From NCBI RefSeq assembly GCF_017743935.1, contig NZ_JAGHRE010000014.1, forward strand, positions 1 to 64,000: a stretch of 64,000 nucleotides of DNA. The letters run 5' to 3'. Below, piece after piece: positions 1 to 8,426 of this stretch. Below the pieces are notes generated by a model. It ran no database searches. It had not been told where the DNA came from and saw only the letters and a program-made list of their open reading frames with translations. Every line of letters begins with the position of its first letter. Within the stretch, counting starts at the first letter, position 1. This DNA is from Tropicibacter sp. R16_0 (lineage in GTDB: Bacteria > Pseudomonadota > Alphaproteobacteria > Rhodobacterales > Rhodobacteraceae). The translations under genes were made by a program, and so were the position numbers.

Positions 1-32
1 GCCCGGGCTGAGGCGCGTTGATCAGGCACAAT

Positions 33-64
33 AACCGGAGGCTTCTGTTAAGGCGCCTCCGGTT
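33..64. terminator. Stem-loop, probable transcription terminator
   Basis: AACCGGAGGC at 33-42 pairs perfectly with GCCTCCGGTT at 55-64, a 10-bp GC-rich stem with a 12-nt loop. It lies about 100 bp past the stop codon of the minus-strand dehalogenase-like gene, so it may close that operon or an upstream plus-strand gene outside the window. There is no strong T tract on either side, so orientation is unsure. Confidence 0.5.
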
Positions 65-162
65 CATCTATGACAAGCACGGTCTGGATCGTGTTGCATG
101 CAATCAAATTCCGGCTTTCGAACGCGGTTTGAACCGAAAACTGCTTTTCAGTTTTCTCCAAC

Positions 163-885
163 CTAAATCTGAAGGGCAGAGATCAAATCCGTAAAGCTGT
201 CCACTTCAATGTCATAAGTGCCGGTTTCACCCCGATCCGGCGTCTCGGAAGGCTTGTTGCCCCACTCCAGCGGTCGCCGAACCAGCGCCGTTCGGAACCC
301 CACCCGACTTGCAGAGTCAAGGTCATAGGGGTGACACGCAACCATCAGGCATTGCTCGGGCTGCAGTTGCAAACGTTCAGCGGCCCGCCGATACGCCCTG
401 GGCAGCAGTTTGTAGACACCAAGCCCTTCGCAGGAAAGGACCCCGTCCCAGACCAACCCGTTCCTGCGCGAAGTTTCGATGATCAACCGGTAGGACAGCA
501 GCGTGAACGAGGTCACGATGAACCGCTCGCGCAGCGCTGCCAATCCGGGCCGCACGTCCGGCCAGGCGGCAAAACTATGCGGTGCATCCCACGAGATCGC
601 GTGCCGGTCCTGCGCGTCGAATGCATCCAGCCCTTCTTCGTCCAACAGGGCATCCAGGCAAAAGCGGTGCGCGTCGTCGAAATTATATTCCGGCGGGCCG
701 TTCTCACCCAAATTTAGCATTGCCTGCATCGTCCGGTGACGCAGGTCATTTGCCAGCGCGGCCCAGTCACGCCTGATGCCGTGACGTTGTCCTGCCGAGG
801 CAAAGGCTTCGCGGAAGCCGCTGTGCCAATCAAGCACCGTGCCGCCGGTGTCAAATGTCAGCGCCTTGATGCCGGCAAGACTCAT
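163..885 (-). CDS. Haloacid dehalogenase type II-like HAD hydrolase
   Basis: A 240-residue cytoplasmic HAD-superfamily protein. Motif I is FDTGGTVLDW with the nucleophile at D12. The second acidic residue that phosphatases carry two positions later is a glycine, as in L-2-haloacid dehalogenases. A VTSFT motif II and a YKLLPRAY lysine motif follow, then VACHPYDLDSA, which resembles the acidic motif of type II dehalogenases. The family hydrolyses carbon-halogen bonds of 2-haloacids through an aspartyl ester; whether this member does so is inferred. Its start overlaps the stop of the upstream oxidoreductase by four bases, making it the last gene of the mdaB operon. A second, unrelated dehalogenase family (DehI) lies about 9 kb away beside the regulator. 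Confidence 0.8.
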   Translation of the reverse strand: MSLAGIKALTFDTGGTVLDWHSGFREAFASAGQRHGIRRDWAALANDLRHRTMQAMLNLGENGPPEYNFDDAHRFCLDALLDEEGLDAFDAQDRHAISWDAPHSFAAWPDVRPGLAALRERFIVTSFTLLSYRLIIETSRRNGLVWDGVLSCEGLGVYKLLPRAYRRAAERLQLQPEQCLMVACHPYDLDSASRVGFRTALVRRPLEWGNKPSETPDRGETGTYDIEVDSFTDLISALQI

Positions 886-1871
886 GGGATCAGCACCGTC
901 GCGCCCAGCGTTGTGCCGGATTCGATGGCTTCATGGGCCTTCACCGCATCCTTCAGCGCGTATTCATAGTTGATATTGGCATCCAGAATACCGTCACCGA
1001 TGGCCTTGAACAGATCGCGCGCGGTCCATTCGAGGTCAGACCGTTTGGAGACGTAATGCATGATTGCCGGGCGCGTGATGAACAGCGACCCCCGGCGCCC
1101 GAGATCCTGGATCACGTCGATAGGATCAGGCGGACCTGAGACATGACCATAGGCAGCGCAGACGCCCATCAATCGCAAGGAGTCCAGAGAGTCCTGCAAG
1201 GTGTCTTTGCCAATCGCCTCATACACCACGGCGCAGCCCTCGCCATCGGTCACGTCGCGCACAACATCCACAAAGCTCCGCTCGGAGCGCACGACCGGGT
1301 GATCGCAACCCGCTGCACGTGCGACCTCGGCCTTTTCCGGTGTTGAAACAGTGCCTACGATGGTCGCCCCAAGGGCCTTCGCCCATTGGCACAGGATCAA
1401 TCCCATACCGCCAGCGGCCGCATGAACGAGAATAGTGTCGCCGGGCTGCACCGCATACGTACGGTGCAACAGGTAGTGCGCGGTCATGCCTTTCATAAGC
1501 AAGGCCGCAACCTGCTTGTCGTCCAGCCGGTCCGGCAGGTGCAATAGCTTGTCAGCGGGATAGTTGCGGACCTCGGAGTAGCTGCCCAGGGGCGGGATGC
1601 CATAAGCGACACGGTCGCCAGTCTCGAACTCGGTCACACCCTCGCCGACCCCTTCGACGATCCCGACGCCCTCGAAACCGATCACCACCGGTTCGTCTGG
1701 CACTGGCCACGGATGAGAGATGCCGGCGCGGTGGTAAGTGTCGGCGTAGTTCACGCCCACTGCTGTATGGCGCAGGCGTACTTCGCCCGGGGCCGGGTCG
1801 GGCACATGCCAGTCTTCCCATCGCATACAGCTGGGCGGTCCTTTCTTGTGGATCACTTGTGCTTTGCTCAT
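882..1871 (-). CDS. Zinc-independent quinone oxidoreductase (MDR family)
   Basis: A 329-residue NADPH:quinone reductase-like member of the medium-chain dehydrogenase/reductase superfamily. The N-terminal GroES-like domain contains GVNYADTYHRAG near residues 39-50. The nucleotide-binding motif AAAGGMG is at 151-157. The cysteine cluster of the structural zinc site is absent, as in QOR/zeta-crystallin. The start at 1871 was chosen because AAGGAGGGG lies just upstream; longer upstream extension would run into the HD gene. The family reduces quinones or activated alkenes with NADPH in the cytoplasm. Its place among GSTs and MdaB fits electrophile detoxification. Confidence 0.85.
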   Translation of the reverse strand: MSKAQVIHKKGPPSCMRWEDWHVPDPAPGEVRLRHTAVGVNYADTYHRAGISHPWPVPDEPVVIGFEGVGIVEGVGEGVTEFETGDRVAYGIPPLGSYSEVRNYPADKLLHLPDRLDDKQVAALLMKGMTAHYLLHRTYAVQPGDTILVHAAAGGMGLILCQWAKALGATIVGTVSTPEKAEVARAAGCDHPVVRSERSFVDVVRDVTDGEGCAVVYEAIGKDTLQDSLDSLRLMGVCAAYGHVSGPPDPIDVIQDLGRRGSLFITRPAIMHYVSKRSDLEWTARDLFKAIGDGILDANINYEYALKDAVKAHEAIESGTTLGATVLIP

Positions 1872-1911
1872 CGTCCCCTCCTTCAATGTTAGTGTGTGAT
1901 CGGTTTGGGTT

Positions 1912-2466
1912 TCAGATTTTGAAAACAGTCCTGAGCACCCGCAAATTTCCGGCGATTCGATTGCCTCCATAATCTTTGGCCAACCGTTGCAGAACATCCG
2001 GAAAGCCGTAATCCGGGATCGCATTCTCGACTCTCGACACTTGTGCCTTGCTCAGCCCCTTGCGGATCATCCCTCCGGATGCGTCTATCCAGTCGCCCTT
2101 GCGGACAGCATTCACCACATCCGCGCCGGGGCCGGAATAAGGTGTGATCTTGTGGTGCCAATGGATTGCGGCGCGCAGAATCTCTGGATCGAGGCCAAGC
2201 CCAAGCTTTTCGTTGTCGCGCAACGCCAGCGTCTCGGAAGGTTCGAGGTAGGCAAGGTTCTTCTCGGTCCAGAGCCCGATGTCATGATAGACCAGCGCCG
2301 TTTCGACCATGGGGCGATGGACGTCCGCATTTCCAAGAAAATGCATGGCGTAGGTGATCACGCGATACACATGCCCCCGGTATGCCGGAAAATCGTCGCC
2401 AATAGTGTCGCGATATGGGTCAAAGAGCCCTTCGACCCGATCACAATAGTCTATGATTTCAATCAT
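1912..2466 (-). CDS. HD-domain protein (predicted phosphohydrolase)
   Basis: A 184-residue protein with an HD metal-binding arrangement: H32 in GHVYRV and the HD doublet H61-D62 in VYHDIGLW, followed by further conserved acidic and histidine residues (AIHWHHKI). HD proteins are metal-dependent phosphohydrolases or related hydrolases, and no substrate can be read from the sequence. Its ATG overlaps the stop of the DsbA-like gene upstream, so translation is probably coupled. Inference: a housekeeping or damaged-metabolite hydrolase carried along with the detoxification operon. Confidence 0.7.
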   Translation of the reverse strand: MIEIIDYCDRVEGLFDPYRDTIGDDFPAYRGHVYRVITYAMHFLGNADVHRPMVETALVYHDIGLWTEKNLAYLEPSETLALRDNEKLGLGLDPEILRAAIHWHHKITPYSGPGADVVNAVRKGDWIDASGGMIRKGLSKAQVSRVENAIPDYGFPDVLQRLAKDYGGNRIAGNLRVLRTVFKI

Positions 2467-3116
2467 GCCACGACTGTCCTCAGCTGCTTGAGGATATTGG
2501 CATAATTCCCTTCACCCTGCGCACCGGTGACAAGGTGCTGACGTTCAAAAATCATCGCAGGTACACCCTGAACACCGCGGCTGGTCCAGAACTGTTCTTT
2601 CTCACGGATTTTTTCGGCACGTTCGCCGCTATCCAGCATCGCGCGGGCGGCATCGCGATCCAGCCCGATCTGACCCGCGACCTCGACCAATACGTCAATA
2701 TCCGCCACATCCTCGCGCCGGGTGAAGAAAGCGGCGAACAGCGCTAGCTTGGCCTCATGCGCCTTGCCATGTTCTTCGGCCCAGTCGATCAGCTGATGGG
2801 CGCGGAAGGTGTTGTACATGCGCATGTCGTCGGCATAGTTGAAGGTGAAGCCAAGCGCGGCGCCCATCTCGGTCAGACGCGCGCGCGCTTTGATCGAGCC
2901 TTCCAGCGTGGTGCCGTATTTCGCGGCAAGGTGTTCGCGCAGGTTCTCACCTTCCTGCGCCATATGGCGGTTCAGTTCGAACGGGTGCCAGTGGATATCG
3001 ACGTCGATGCCGGTCTCCTGCACTGCACGGGCCAGTTGGTAATAGCCGATAGCGCACCATGGGCAAACAACGTCCGAGACGATGTCAACGCGGATGGGCT
3101 GGGTTTGGTCGGGCAT
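2463..3116 (-). CDS. DsbA family oxidoreductase (FrnE/polyketide-type)
   Basis: A 217-residue thioredoxin-fold protein with a CPWC redox motif at residues 18-21 (DIVSDVVCPWCAIGYY) and the helical insert typical of the DsbA/FrnE and 2-hydroxychromene-2-carboxylate isomerase group. No signal peptide is seen once the start is placed at 3116, where AAGGAG precedes the ATG, so it should act in the cytoplasm. The C-terminal VQGVPAMIFERQHLVTGAQ contains the cis-proline segment (GVPA). The family performs thiol-disulfide exchange or glutathione-dependent isomerisation. Surrounding GST genes favour a glutathione-linked role, which is an inference. Confidence 0.85.
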   Translation of the reverse strand: MPDQTQPIRVDIVSDVVCPWCAIGYYQLARAVQETGIDVDIHWHPFELNRHMAQEGENLREHLAAKYGTTLEGSIKARARLTEMGAALGFTFNYADDMRMYNTFRAHQLIDWAEEHGKAHEAKLALFAAFFTRREDVADIDVLVEVAGQIGLDRDAARAMLDSGERAEKIREKEQFWTSRGVQGVPAMIFERQHLVTGAQGEGNYANILKQLRTVVA

Positions 3117-3120
3117 CGGG

Positions 3121-3831
3121 TTACTCCTTGTAATTGGCAGCATTTGCGGCGGCAGCGGCCTCGGTGTCGCCTGCGCCAAAGACGGATGGTCTGGGTTTCG
3201 GCAGTTGCAGCGCTGCTTGCGTGGCCGGGCGTGCATCGATCCGCGCAAACCAGGCGTTCAGGTTGTCCAGTCCCGAGACATCAACCCCGGCCCAGAAATA
3301 CGAGCGCGCCCAGGGATAGGTCGCGATATCGGCAATGGACATGGCGTCGCCCACCAGCCAGTCACGCCCGTTCAGCCGGGAATCCAAAACCTCGAGCAGG
3401 CGGAGGGATTCATCGACATAGCGCTTGATGGCATAGGGGTCGTCATGACCGTTGGGCCGCGCGATGCGCTGGAAGAACATTGCCTGCCCCATCATCGGCC
3501 CGATGCCACCCATCTGGAACATCAGCCACTGGATCGTCTCGGACCGCTCCTTGGGATCATGGCTCAGGAACCGGTCGTATTTCTCGGCCAGATAGAGCAG
3601 GATCGCACCGCTTTCGAACACCGCAAAATCGTTGTTGCCACGATCAACGATGGTTGGGATGCGGCCGTTTGGATTCAGCGTCAGATAATCCGGCGCCTTC
3701 TGTTCCTTTTTCGAAAAATCAACCGGCACCAGTTCATAGGGCAGATCAGCCTCGTGGAGGAAGATCAGTGGCTTCCACCCATTCATCGTAGGGGCGGTGT
3801 AAAGCAGAATATCGGGCCGGTCGGTCTTCAA
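3121..3831 (-). CDS. Glutathione S-transferase, Nu/Ure2p-like (copy A)
   Basis: A GST of 236 residues if it starts at the TTG at 3831, which follows GAGG at suitable spacing; the open frame extends further but overlaps the neighbouring GST. The N-terminal thioredoxin fold carries LLYTAPTMNGWKP (catalytic Thr/Asn region), NPNGRIPTI with the cis-proline, and the ESGAI glutathione-binding motif. It closely resembles copy C at 4533-5249 (LYTAATMNGYKP, NPNGKIPTI, ESGAI), so the two are tandem paralogues with an unrelated GST between them. Expected activity is glutathione conjugation, or disulfide-bond or peroxide reduction, in the cytoplasm. Confidence 0.85.
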   Translation of the reverse strand: MKTDRPDILLYTAPTMNGWKPLIFLHEADLPYELVPVDFSKKEQKAPDYLTLNPNGRIPTIVDRGNNDFAVFESGAILLYLAEKYDRFLSHDPKERSETIQWLMFQMGGIGPMMGQAMFFQRIARPNGHDDPYAIKRYVDESLRLLEVLDSRLNGRDWLVGDAMSIADIATYPWARSYFWAGVDVSGLDNLNAWFARIDARPATQAALQLPKPRPSVFGAGDTEAAAAANAANYKE

Positions 3832-3841
3832 GAATTCAACC

Positions 3842-4528
3842 TCACACGGTGGCCCCGTATCGCGAGCGAGCCCAGCGGACGACCTCTGTCCCCTCTTCGC
3901 TGTCGATGACGCGGGCATATCCCGGTTGGGCAAAGCACCGGTTAAGCCAGCGTTGAATCGAGGGCCAGCGTTCGGCATCCAGCACGAACCCGGCCAGTTC
4001 CGCCCCGCGCAGCCAGCTTGACATCGCGATGTCAGCAACGCTGAACGACCCCGCGGCATAGTCGGCATCGCCCAGCAGGTTGCCAATGGCGTCCAGCAAT
4101 TGCGGCGCGTAGTCGGTCATGGCCTGAGCGACCATATCCTCTTTTCCGTGGTCCTTGCCAAAGTAATAAGGCACCACGATCCGCTGACCGAACATCATAC
4201 CGCCAAAGACCTGCGCCATCTGGCTATCGGCGAATTGCTGAATCTGCGACGCGCGTTGGCGCAGTTCTGGTTGTGGTGGGATAAGATCGGGCAAAGGCAC
4301 GGTCTCTTCCGCCCAGGCGACGATGTCCGCGCTTTCTGTGATGGGTGCCTGCCCCTCAGCGGGCAGCAGAACCGGCACGGTTCCAGCCGGGTTGATCGGC
4401 AGAACTTTTTCTCGCTCGGTATAGGGGACGACCGGGTCCAGATCGTACCCGATACCTTTCAATTCCAGCGCCACCCGAACCTTGCGGACAAAGGGCGACA
4501 CCGGGTAACCGACAAGTTTCACAGTCAT
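3842..4528 (-). CDS. Glutathione S-transferase family protein (copy B)
   Basis: A 228-residue GST with N-terminal LVGYPVSPFVRKVRVALELKG, NPAGTVPVL with the cis-proline, and TESADIVAWAEE matching the glutathione-binding ES motif. The sequence is clearly different from the two flanking GSTs, nearer to the maleylacetoacetate-isomerase/zeta-like or phi-like arrangement with a serine near the N terminus (S11). It sits between copies A and C on the same strand with short gaps, so the three are probably cotranscribed. The substrate is unknown. Confidence 0.85.
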   Translation of the reverse strand: MTVKLVGYPVSPFVRKVRVALELKGIGYDLDPVVPYTEREKVLPINPAGTVPVLLPAEGQAPITESADIVAWAEETVPLPDLIPPQPELRQRASQIQQFADSQMAQVFGGMMFGQRIVVPYYFGKDHGKEDMVAQAMTDYAPQLLDAIGNLLGDADYAAGSFSVADIAMSSWLRGAELAGFVLDAERWPSIQRWLNRCFAQPGYARVIDSEEGTEVVRWARSRYGATV

Positions 4529-4532
4529 CGCA

Positions 4533-5249
4533 TCAAGCCTTTTTCACGTCCGACGCAAAGCGCGCCGCGTTTTCCTTGAGAAAGGCATCAGCATCTGCGT
4601 TTTCGTCCCAGAATTGCGGCTGCGCCTTGGGGATGGTCAGCGCCTTCTGCACGGCTGGGCGCGCGTCGATCCGGTCGAACCAGGCCTTGAGGTTCGGCAG
4701 ATCGTCAACCTCGACCCGCGCCCATGGGTAAGCCCGCGCCCAGGGGTAGATCATCATATCGACGATGGAGTAGTCGCCCACGATATAGTCACGCCCGTCC
4801 AACTGGGTGTTCAGAACTTCCATCAGGCGGCGGGATTCGTCGACATAACGCTTGATCGAGAACGGCTCCTCGTGCCCGTTGGGCGCTGCGATACGCTGGA
4901 AGTACATCGCCTGCCCCATCATCGGACCCACATGACCGACCTGAAAGAACAGCCATTGCAGCGTTTCCGACCGGGTAAGCGGATCGTCTGACAGGAACTT
5001 GCCGTATTTCTCGGCCAGATGCCAAAGGATAGCGCCGGATTCGAAAATGGCCCGCCCCTCGGCCCGGTCATAGATCGTGGGGATCTTGCCGTTCGGGTTC
5101 AGCTTGAGGAACTCTGGGGCTTTCTGTTCCTGTTTCGAAAAATCAATGAAGGTCAAGTCATAGGGTACACCGGCTTCTTCCAGAAAAATGACCGGTTTGT
5201 AACCGTTCATGGTGGCGGCGGTGTAAAGGTGAATGTCCGGTAGGTTCAT
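4533..5249 (-). CDS. Glutathione S-transferase, Nu/Ure2p-like (copy C)
   Basis: A 238-residue GST with LYTAATMNGYKP, NPNGKIPTIYDR and FESGAILWHLAEKYG, matching the YghU/YfcG (Nu-class) pattern in which an N-terminal Thr/Asn pair replaces the catalytic tyrosine or serine. Copy A shares almost every motif, including the MMGQAM-FQRIA-PNGH segment and the IKRYVDESRRLMEVL helix, pointing to a tandem duplication. AGGAGATAGAC before the ATG gives a clear ribosome-binding site. Nu-class GSTs often show disulfide-bond reductase activity. Confidence 0.87.
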   Translation of the reverse strand: MNLPDIHLYTAATMNGYKPVIFLEEAGVPYDLTFIDFSKQEQKAPEFLKLNPNGKIPTIYDRAEGRAIFESGAILWHLAEKYGKFLSDDPLTRSETLQWLFFQVGHVGPMMGQAMYFQRIAAPNGHEEPFSIKRYVDESRRLMEVLNTQLDGRDYIVGDYSIVDMMIYPWARAYPWARVEVDDLPNLKAWFDRIDARPAVQKALTIPKAQPQFWDENADADAFLKENAARFASDVKKA

Positions 5250-5308
5250 GTCTATCTCCTCGAGAACAAATGTTCGGGCCCAAACGTTATCGCGCTGGCC
5301 CGACCGGT

Positions 5309-6112
5309 TCAGACTTCCAGAGTCCAGTATTTCTGTTGGTAGTCCTGTGCGTCTTTGATCGCCCGTTCCGGGAACACCGTGCGGAACTTGTGGTTATCGG
5401 CCGCGATGACCTCGGCCATTTTGTCGATCATCGGCTGCGGGTCCATCTGTAGCTCGTCGCCGGCGAACAGGTCGCGGACATTGCGGATCGCTTCCGGCGG
5501 CGTAATGCTGGTCGCCGGATCGTACCACTCGTCCATCTTGTCATACATCCGGTCATCGAACTCAGTTCGAGACGTACCCAGATTGAGTGTCGCGACCTGA
5601 ACACCCATTGGCTGAAGCTCTTCCCGCATCAGTTCTGCGATTGCCTCCAACGCATGTTTGGACGCGGTATAGGGGACCAGGTATGGGTAACTCAGGACCC
5701 CGGCGACAGAAGAGACGAAGATCACTTTGCCGCGCCTGCGGCGGGCAAAGACCTGCGCATAGGGCTGCACGAACTCGACAGTCGAGAACACGTTGAATTC
5801 GAAAACATTCCTGATCCGGTCCACGTCAACTTCTGCAACCGGTCCGGAATCGCCGATTGCAGCATTGGCTACCACGACATCGACCTTAGCGCCAAAACGG
5901 GCAAATGCTGCCTGACAGTCCTCTACGTTTGTGATGCCCAGCTTTACTGTTTCCAGCGTCAGCCCTTGTTCGGCCGCTTCTGCCTTAAGCTTTTCCGCGC
6001 GTCCCCCGCAATGGGTCGTCGCGATCACGCGATGGCCCTGTCTCGCCAGTTCGAATGCCGCACCTTTGCCAAGCCCGGCGCCCGCACCCGTAATCAGGAT
6101 AGTCTTGCTCAC
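5309..6112 (-). CDS. SDR family oxidoreductase
   Basis: A 267-residue classical short-chain dehydrogenase. The nucleotide-binding TGAGAGLG motif is at residues 8-15, the NAA structural motif at 83-85, catalytic serine at 135/136 and YTASK with Y148 and K152. Cofactor preference is not obvious; the second strand ends ATTHCGGRAEK, with a downstream arginine suggesting NADP(H). It lies in the mdaB operon between the GST genes and a small conserved gene. Probable role: carbonyl reduction of reactive aldehydes or ketones, inferred from context only. Confidence 0.85.
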   Translation of the reverse strand: MSKTILITGAGAGLGKGAAFELARQGHRVIATTHCGGRAEKLKAEAAEQGLTLETVKLGITNVEDCQAAFARFGAKVDVVVANAAIGDSGPVAEVDVDRIRNVFEFNVFSTVEFVQPYAQVFARRRRGKVIFVSSVAGVLSYPYLVPYTASKHALEAIAELMREELQPMGVQVATLNLGTSRTEFDDRMYDKMDEWYDPATSITPPEAIRNVRDLFAGDELQMDPQPMIDKMAEVIAADNHKFRTVFPERAIKDAQDYQQKYWTLEV

Positions 6113-6204
6113 TTGTCGTTCCTCGCATCAGCCTAGTGGCTCCATGTCACGTTCCAATCGCTCGAACGGCGCGGCCTTGAGCTCGAAAACTCAGACTTTG
6201 CTGT

Positions 6205-6471
6205 CTACAGGTCACCGCGCATGAAACCGCTATCGACAAACTGGTTCTCAATGGCCGCGACATGGTCGAGTTTGATTGGCTTCGCGTCGCCATTGATGAA
6301 ATGGCGGATTTCGTTGGGATAGCAGAGCAACTCACCCGTCATCCCAGCGAGCGTCTTCATACGAACTAGACGCGTAACACCAATGTTTACTGGCTCTTCA
6401 TAAATTTTTGACGATGCCACGTCGGCCAGCGGTTCACGCTGGCCTTCGATGATCAAGGAAGAGCTGCTCAT
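6205..6471 (-). CDS. Small conserved-looking protein, function unknown
   Basis: An 88-residue soluble protein (MSSSSLIIEGQREPLADVASS...). The start at 6471 is preferred over the ATG five codons upstream because GGAGG lies 8 bases before it. It has no membrane segment or recognised motif; a central KTLAGMTGELLCYPNEI and a C-terminal HVAAIENQFVDSGFMRG are the most notable segments. It sits directly downstream of mdaB and upstream of the SDR, so it is likely cotranscribed with the detoxification genes. Function not recognised. Confidence 0.6.
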   Translation of the reverse strand: MSSSSLIIEGQREPLADVASSKIYEEPVNIGVTRLVRMKTLAGMTGELLCYPNEIRHFINGDAKPIKLDHVAAIENQFVDSGFMRGDL

Positions 6472-6513
6472 CTTATGAGCCTCCATTTTTGGAATGATTT
6501 CCGCAGGCGCGGA

Positions 6514-7125
6514 TCAGGCTACTTCCGATACAGAGTTGGCACCGAAGACACAGGCCAGATGCGCGTCAAAGCGGGCAAAATCCGATTCTACATCGGCGTT
6601 CTTCATCACATCAAAGGCGCCATAGGTCGGCAGCGGCGACATGCCAAAGAACTTGGCGTTCAAGTGCATCGGGCGCAGCAGATCGTCCAGAGATGCGCCT
6701 TCAAAGAAAGGCTCTGCCGGGTTGTCGAAGGATTCGGCCGGCGCGTTCAGCGTGACGGACAGCATGTAGGTGGTGCCGGACAGCGAGCCGCCCATGCCGT
6801 AGTTTGCCTTCGGGGCCTCTTCGGTGCGGCCGTCACCGGCGCACAGGCGACCGTCCATGCCGGCGGTATAGACTTCGTCCATGTATTTCTTAAACGACCA
6901 CGGCACTCCCATCCAGTTTACCGGGAACTGCATGATAACGGTGTCGGCCCATTGGTGGTTGGCAATTTCCTGCTCGAAGTCATAGCCTTCGGCAATCTTT
7001 GTCACGCGCACGTCATGTCCGGCTGCTTTCAGGAACTCGGTGGCCCGCTCAATCAGCGCTGCGTTCAGCTCACCCTTGGCGAAGGGGTACGGCTGGTGGC
7101 CATTCAGAATGAAAATGTTGCTCAT
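6514..7125 (-). CDS. mdaB: NAD(P)H dehydrogenase (quinone), MdaB type
   Basis: A 203-residue flavodoxin-fold quinone reductase. The start MSNIFILNGHQPYPFAKGELN and the FPVNWMGVPWSFKKYMDEVYTAGMDGRL segment match the MdaB/NQO signature, with FAD contacts around PVNWMGVP. The YGMGGSLSGTTYMLSVTLNAP segment is the second cofactor loop. The enzyme carries out two-electron reduction of quinones in the cytoplasm and avoids semiquinone formation. It is the first gene of the minus-strand detoxification operon; a 20-bp dyad at 7211-7230, shared with the hxlR promoter, lies about 90 bp upstream and is the likely operator. Confidence 0.92.
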   Translation of the reverse strand: MSNIFILNGHQPYPFAKGELNAALIERATEFLKAAGHDVRVTKIAEGYDFEQEIANHQWADTVIMQFPVNWMGVPWSFKKYMDEVYTAGMDGRLCAGDGRTEEAPKANYGMGGSLSGTTYMLSVTLNAPAESFDNPAEPFFEGASLDDLLRPMHLNAKFFGMSPLPTYGAFDVMKNADVESDFARFDAHLACVFGANSVSEVA

Positions 7126-7210
7126 GGGATCGTCCTTACGATGTTCAGTGATTCAGCGGGCCTTTCCGCTGTTCAGGTGTCAACTTGCTCACTGCGGAAA
7201 AAAAGACAAT

Positions 7211-7230
7211 TAGTATACTTTTGGTAACCT
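7211..7230. promoter_or_regulatory. Probable HxlR operator upstream of mdaB operon
   Basis: The 20 bases at 7211-7230 (core AGTATACTTTTGGTAACCT) recur exactly at 9795-9814 before the HxlR gene. The core has dyad form AGnnTAC-N5-GTAnnCT, similar in layout to TAC/GTA dyads bound by HxlR/YodB-type regulators. It lies between the mdaB start (7125) and the end of the channel gene (7473). The rest of that interval shows no gene. Confidence 0.75.
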
Positions 7231-7472
7231 AGTGCATTGGCGGCTTTGCGGCTCACACACCAATCGGCGTTTGTATTGAGAAGATTAAAAAAGCCCCTGA
7301 AATCACTGCATTCTTACCCCAGGATCACGGCGCCGCTTGGCGTCTTTCGTAAATGCAAGATACGCTTGGAGTCTGCATTACCTCTGGAGAATGGCCCATT
7401 GAAGGTCAGACCAAGTTTCTTGGACTGACCAAATATGCTTCGCCGTCATAGCGGTGTGGGGTGAAAAGCTCA

Positions 7473-8426
7473 CTAAAGGTCGGAGAGTTCTTTGCCACAA
7501 TGAGGGCAGTATCCTCGTCTGGCTCCGGCCTCAGCGTGTATTCGATCCCGGATCTGATCTGCGGCCCGACGTGACAAATTGAGTTGCTTGCGCAGAGCCT
7601 CGATCTCAGTCTCCTCGGCTTCACAAATTGTACCGTCCTCCAGCGCGTTGCGGAATTCGCGTTCCAGACTGGCGCGCCGACGGTGCAATTGATCGTTGAG
7701 ACCGCTGGCGATGATACCTGCGGGCAAAGCTGCCATTCCAATACCGATGACTGTGATGACCGCTCCGAACATCTTGCCGACCACCGTAACAGGCGTCACA
7801 TCGCCATATCCAACTGTCGTCAATGTCGCCATCGCCCACCACATGGCCGCCGGGATCGAGCCGAACGCGTCGGGCTGAACTTCGTGCTCGGCCAGCCAGG
7901 CGCCGCTGGCGGCAAAGATCAGCATTACCATCAGGATGAAAAACCCGGCAAAGAAAGCGCCTGCCTCTTCCTCGAATACGGCAAGCAACATGCCAAGTGC
8001 GGGTGAATACCGGGTAAGCTTGAGCAGGCGCAGCATCCGGAACGCGCGCAGAATGCGCAGATCGATGGGAATGAACAGGTACAGCAGAGCGGGCAATATC
8101 GCCAGCAGGTCGATCAGTGCCAATGGAGACGTCGCCCAGGACAGCCTGGACTTATATTCAGGATTTTCCGGCGCTGCCCACAGTCTTGCCGCGTATTCCA
8201 CAACGAACACGGTCAGCGAGAAGCTTTCGAACAGCTCAAACGCTGCATTCCATTCGAAATAGATGGAATCTACCGTTTCCAGAATGACCGCCGCGACATT
8301 CAGCGTAATCAGGACGATCAGGGCAATGTCCAGAAACCGGGGGCCGTCTGCATCCCGGTTGGGACGCTCCAGCCACCAATAGACCCCGGCGCGCAGACTT
8401 TTCAGGTCCTGTACAAGGCTACTCAT
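7473..8426 (-). CDS. Voltage-gated-type potassium channel (six TM) with C-terminal zinc-ribbon
   Basis: A 317-residue inner-membrane ion channel. An S4-like segment with regularly spaced arginines (RILRAFRMLRLLKLTRYS, about 124-141) precedes a pore loop with the potassium selectivity filter TTVGYGD at 203-209 and S6 (GAVITVIGIGMAALPAGIIASG). After S6 comes a charged, probably helical cytoplasmic tail ending in RRGYCPHCGKELSDL, a short CxxC pair that could be half of a zinc site. Its ATG overlaps the stop of the upstream ltrA gene by eight bases, so the two are probably cotranscribed. Potassium selectivity is inferred from the filter. Confidence 0.88.
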   Translation of the reverse strand: MSSLVQDLKSLRAGVYWWLERPNRDADGPRFLDIALIVLITLNVAAVILETVDSIYFEWNAAFELFESFSLTVFVVEYAARLWAAPENPEYKSRLSWATSPLALIDLLAILPALLYLFIPIDLRILRAFRMLRLLKLTRYSPALGMLLAVFEEEAGAFFAGFFILMVMLIFAASGAWLAEHEVQPDAFGSIPAAMWWAMATLTTVGYGDVTPVTVVGKMFGAVITVIGIGMAALPAGIIASGLNDQLHRRRASLEREFRNALEDGTICEAEETEIEALRKQLNLSRRAADQIRDRIHAEAGARRGYCPHCGKELSDL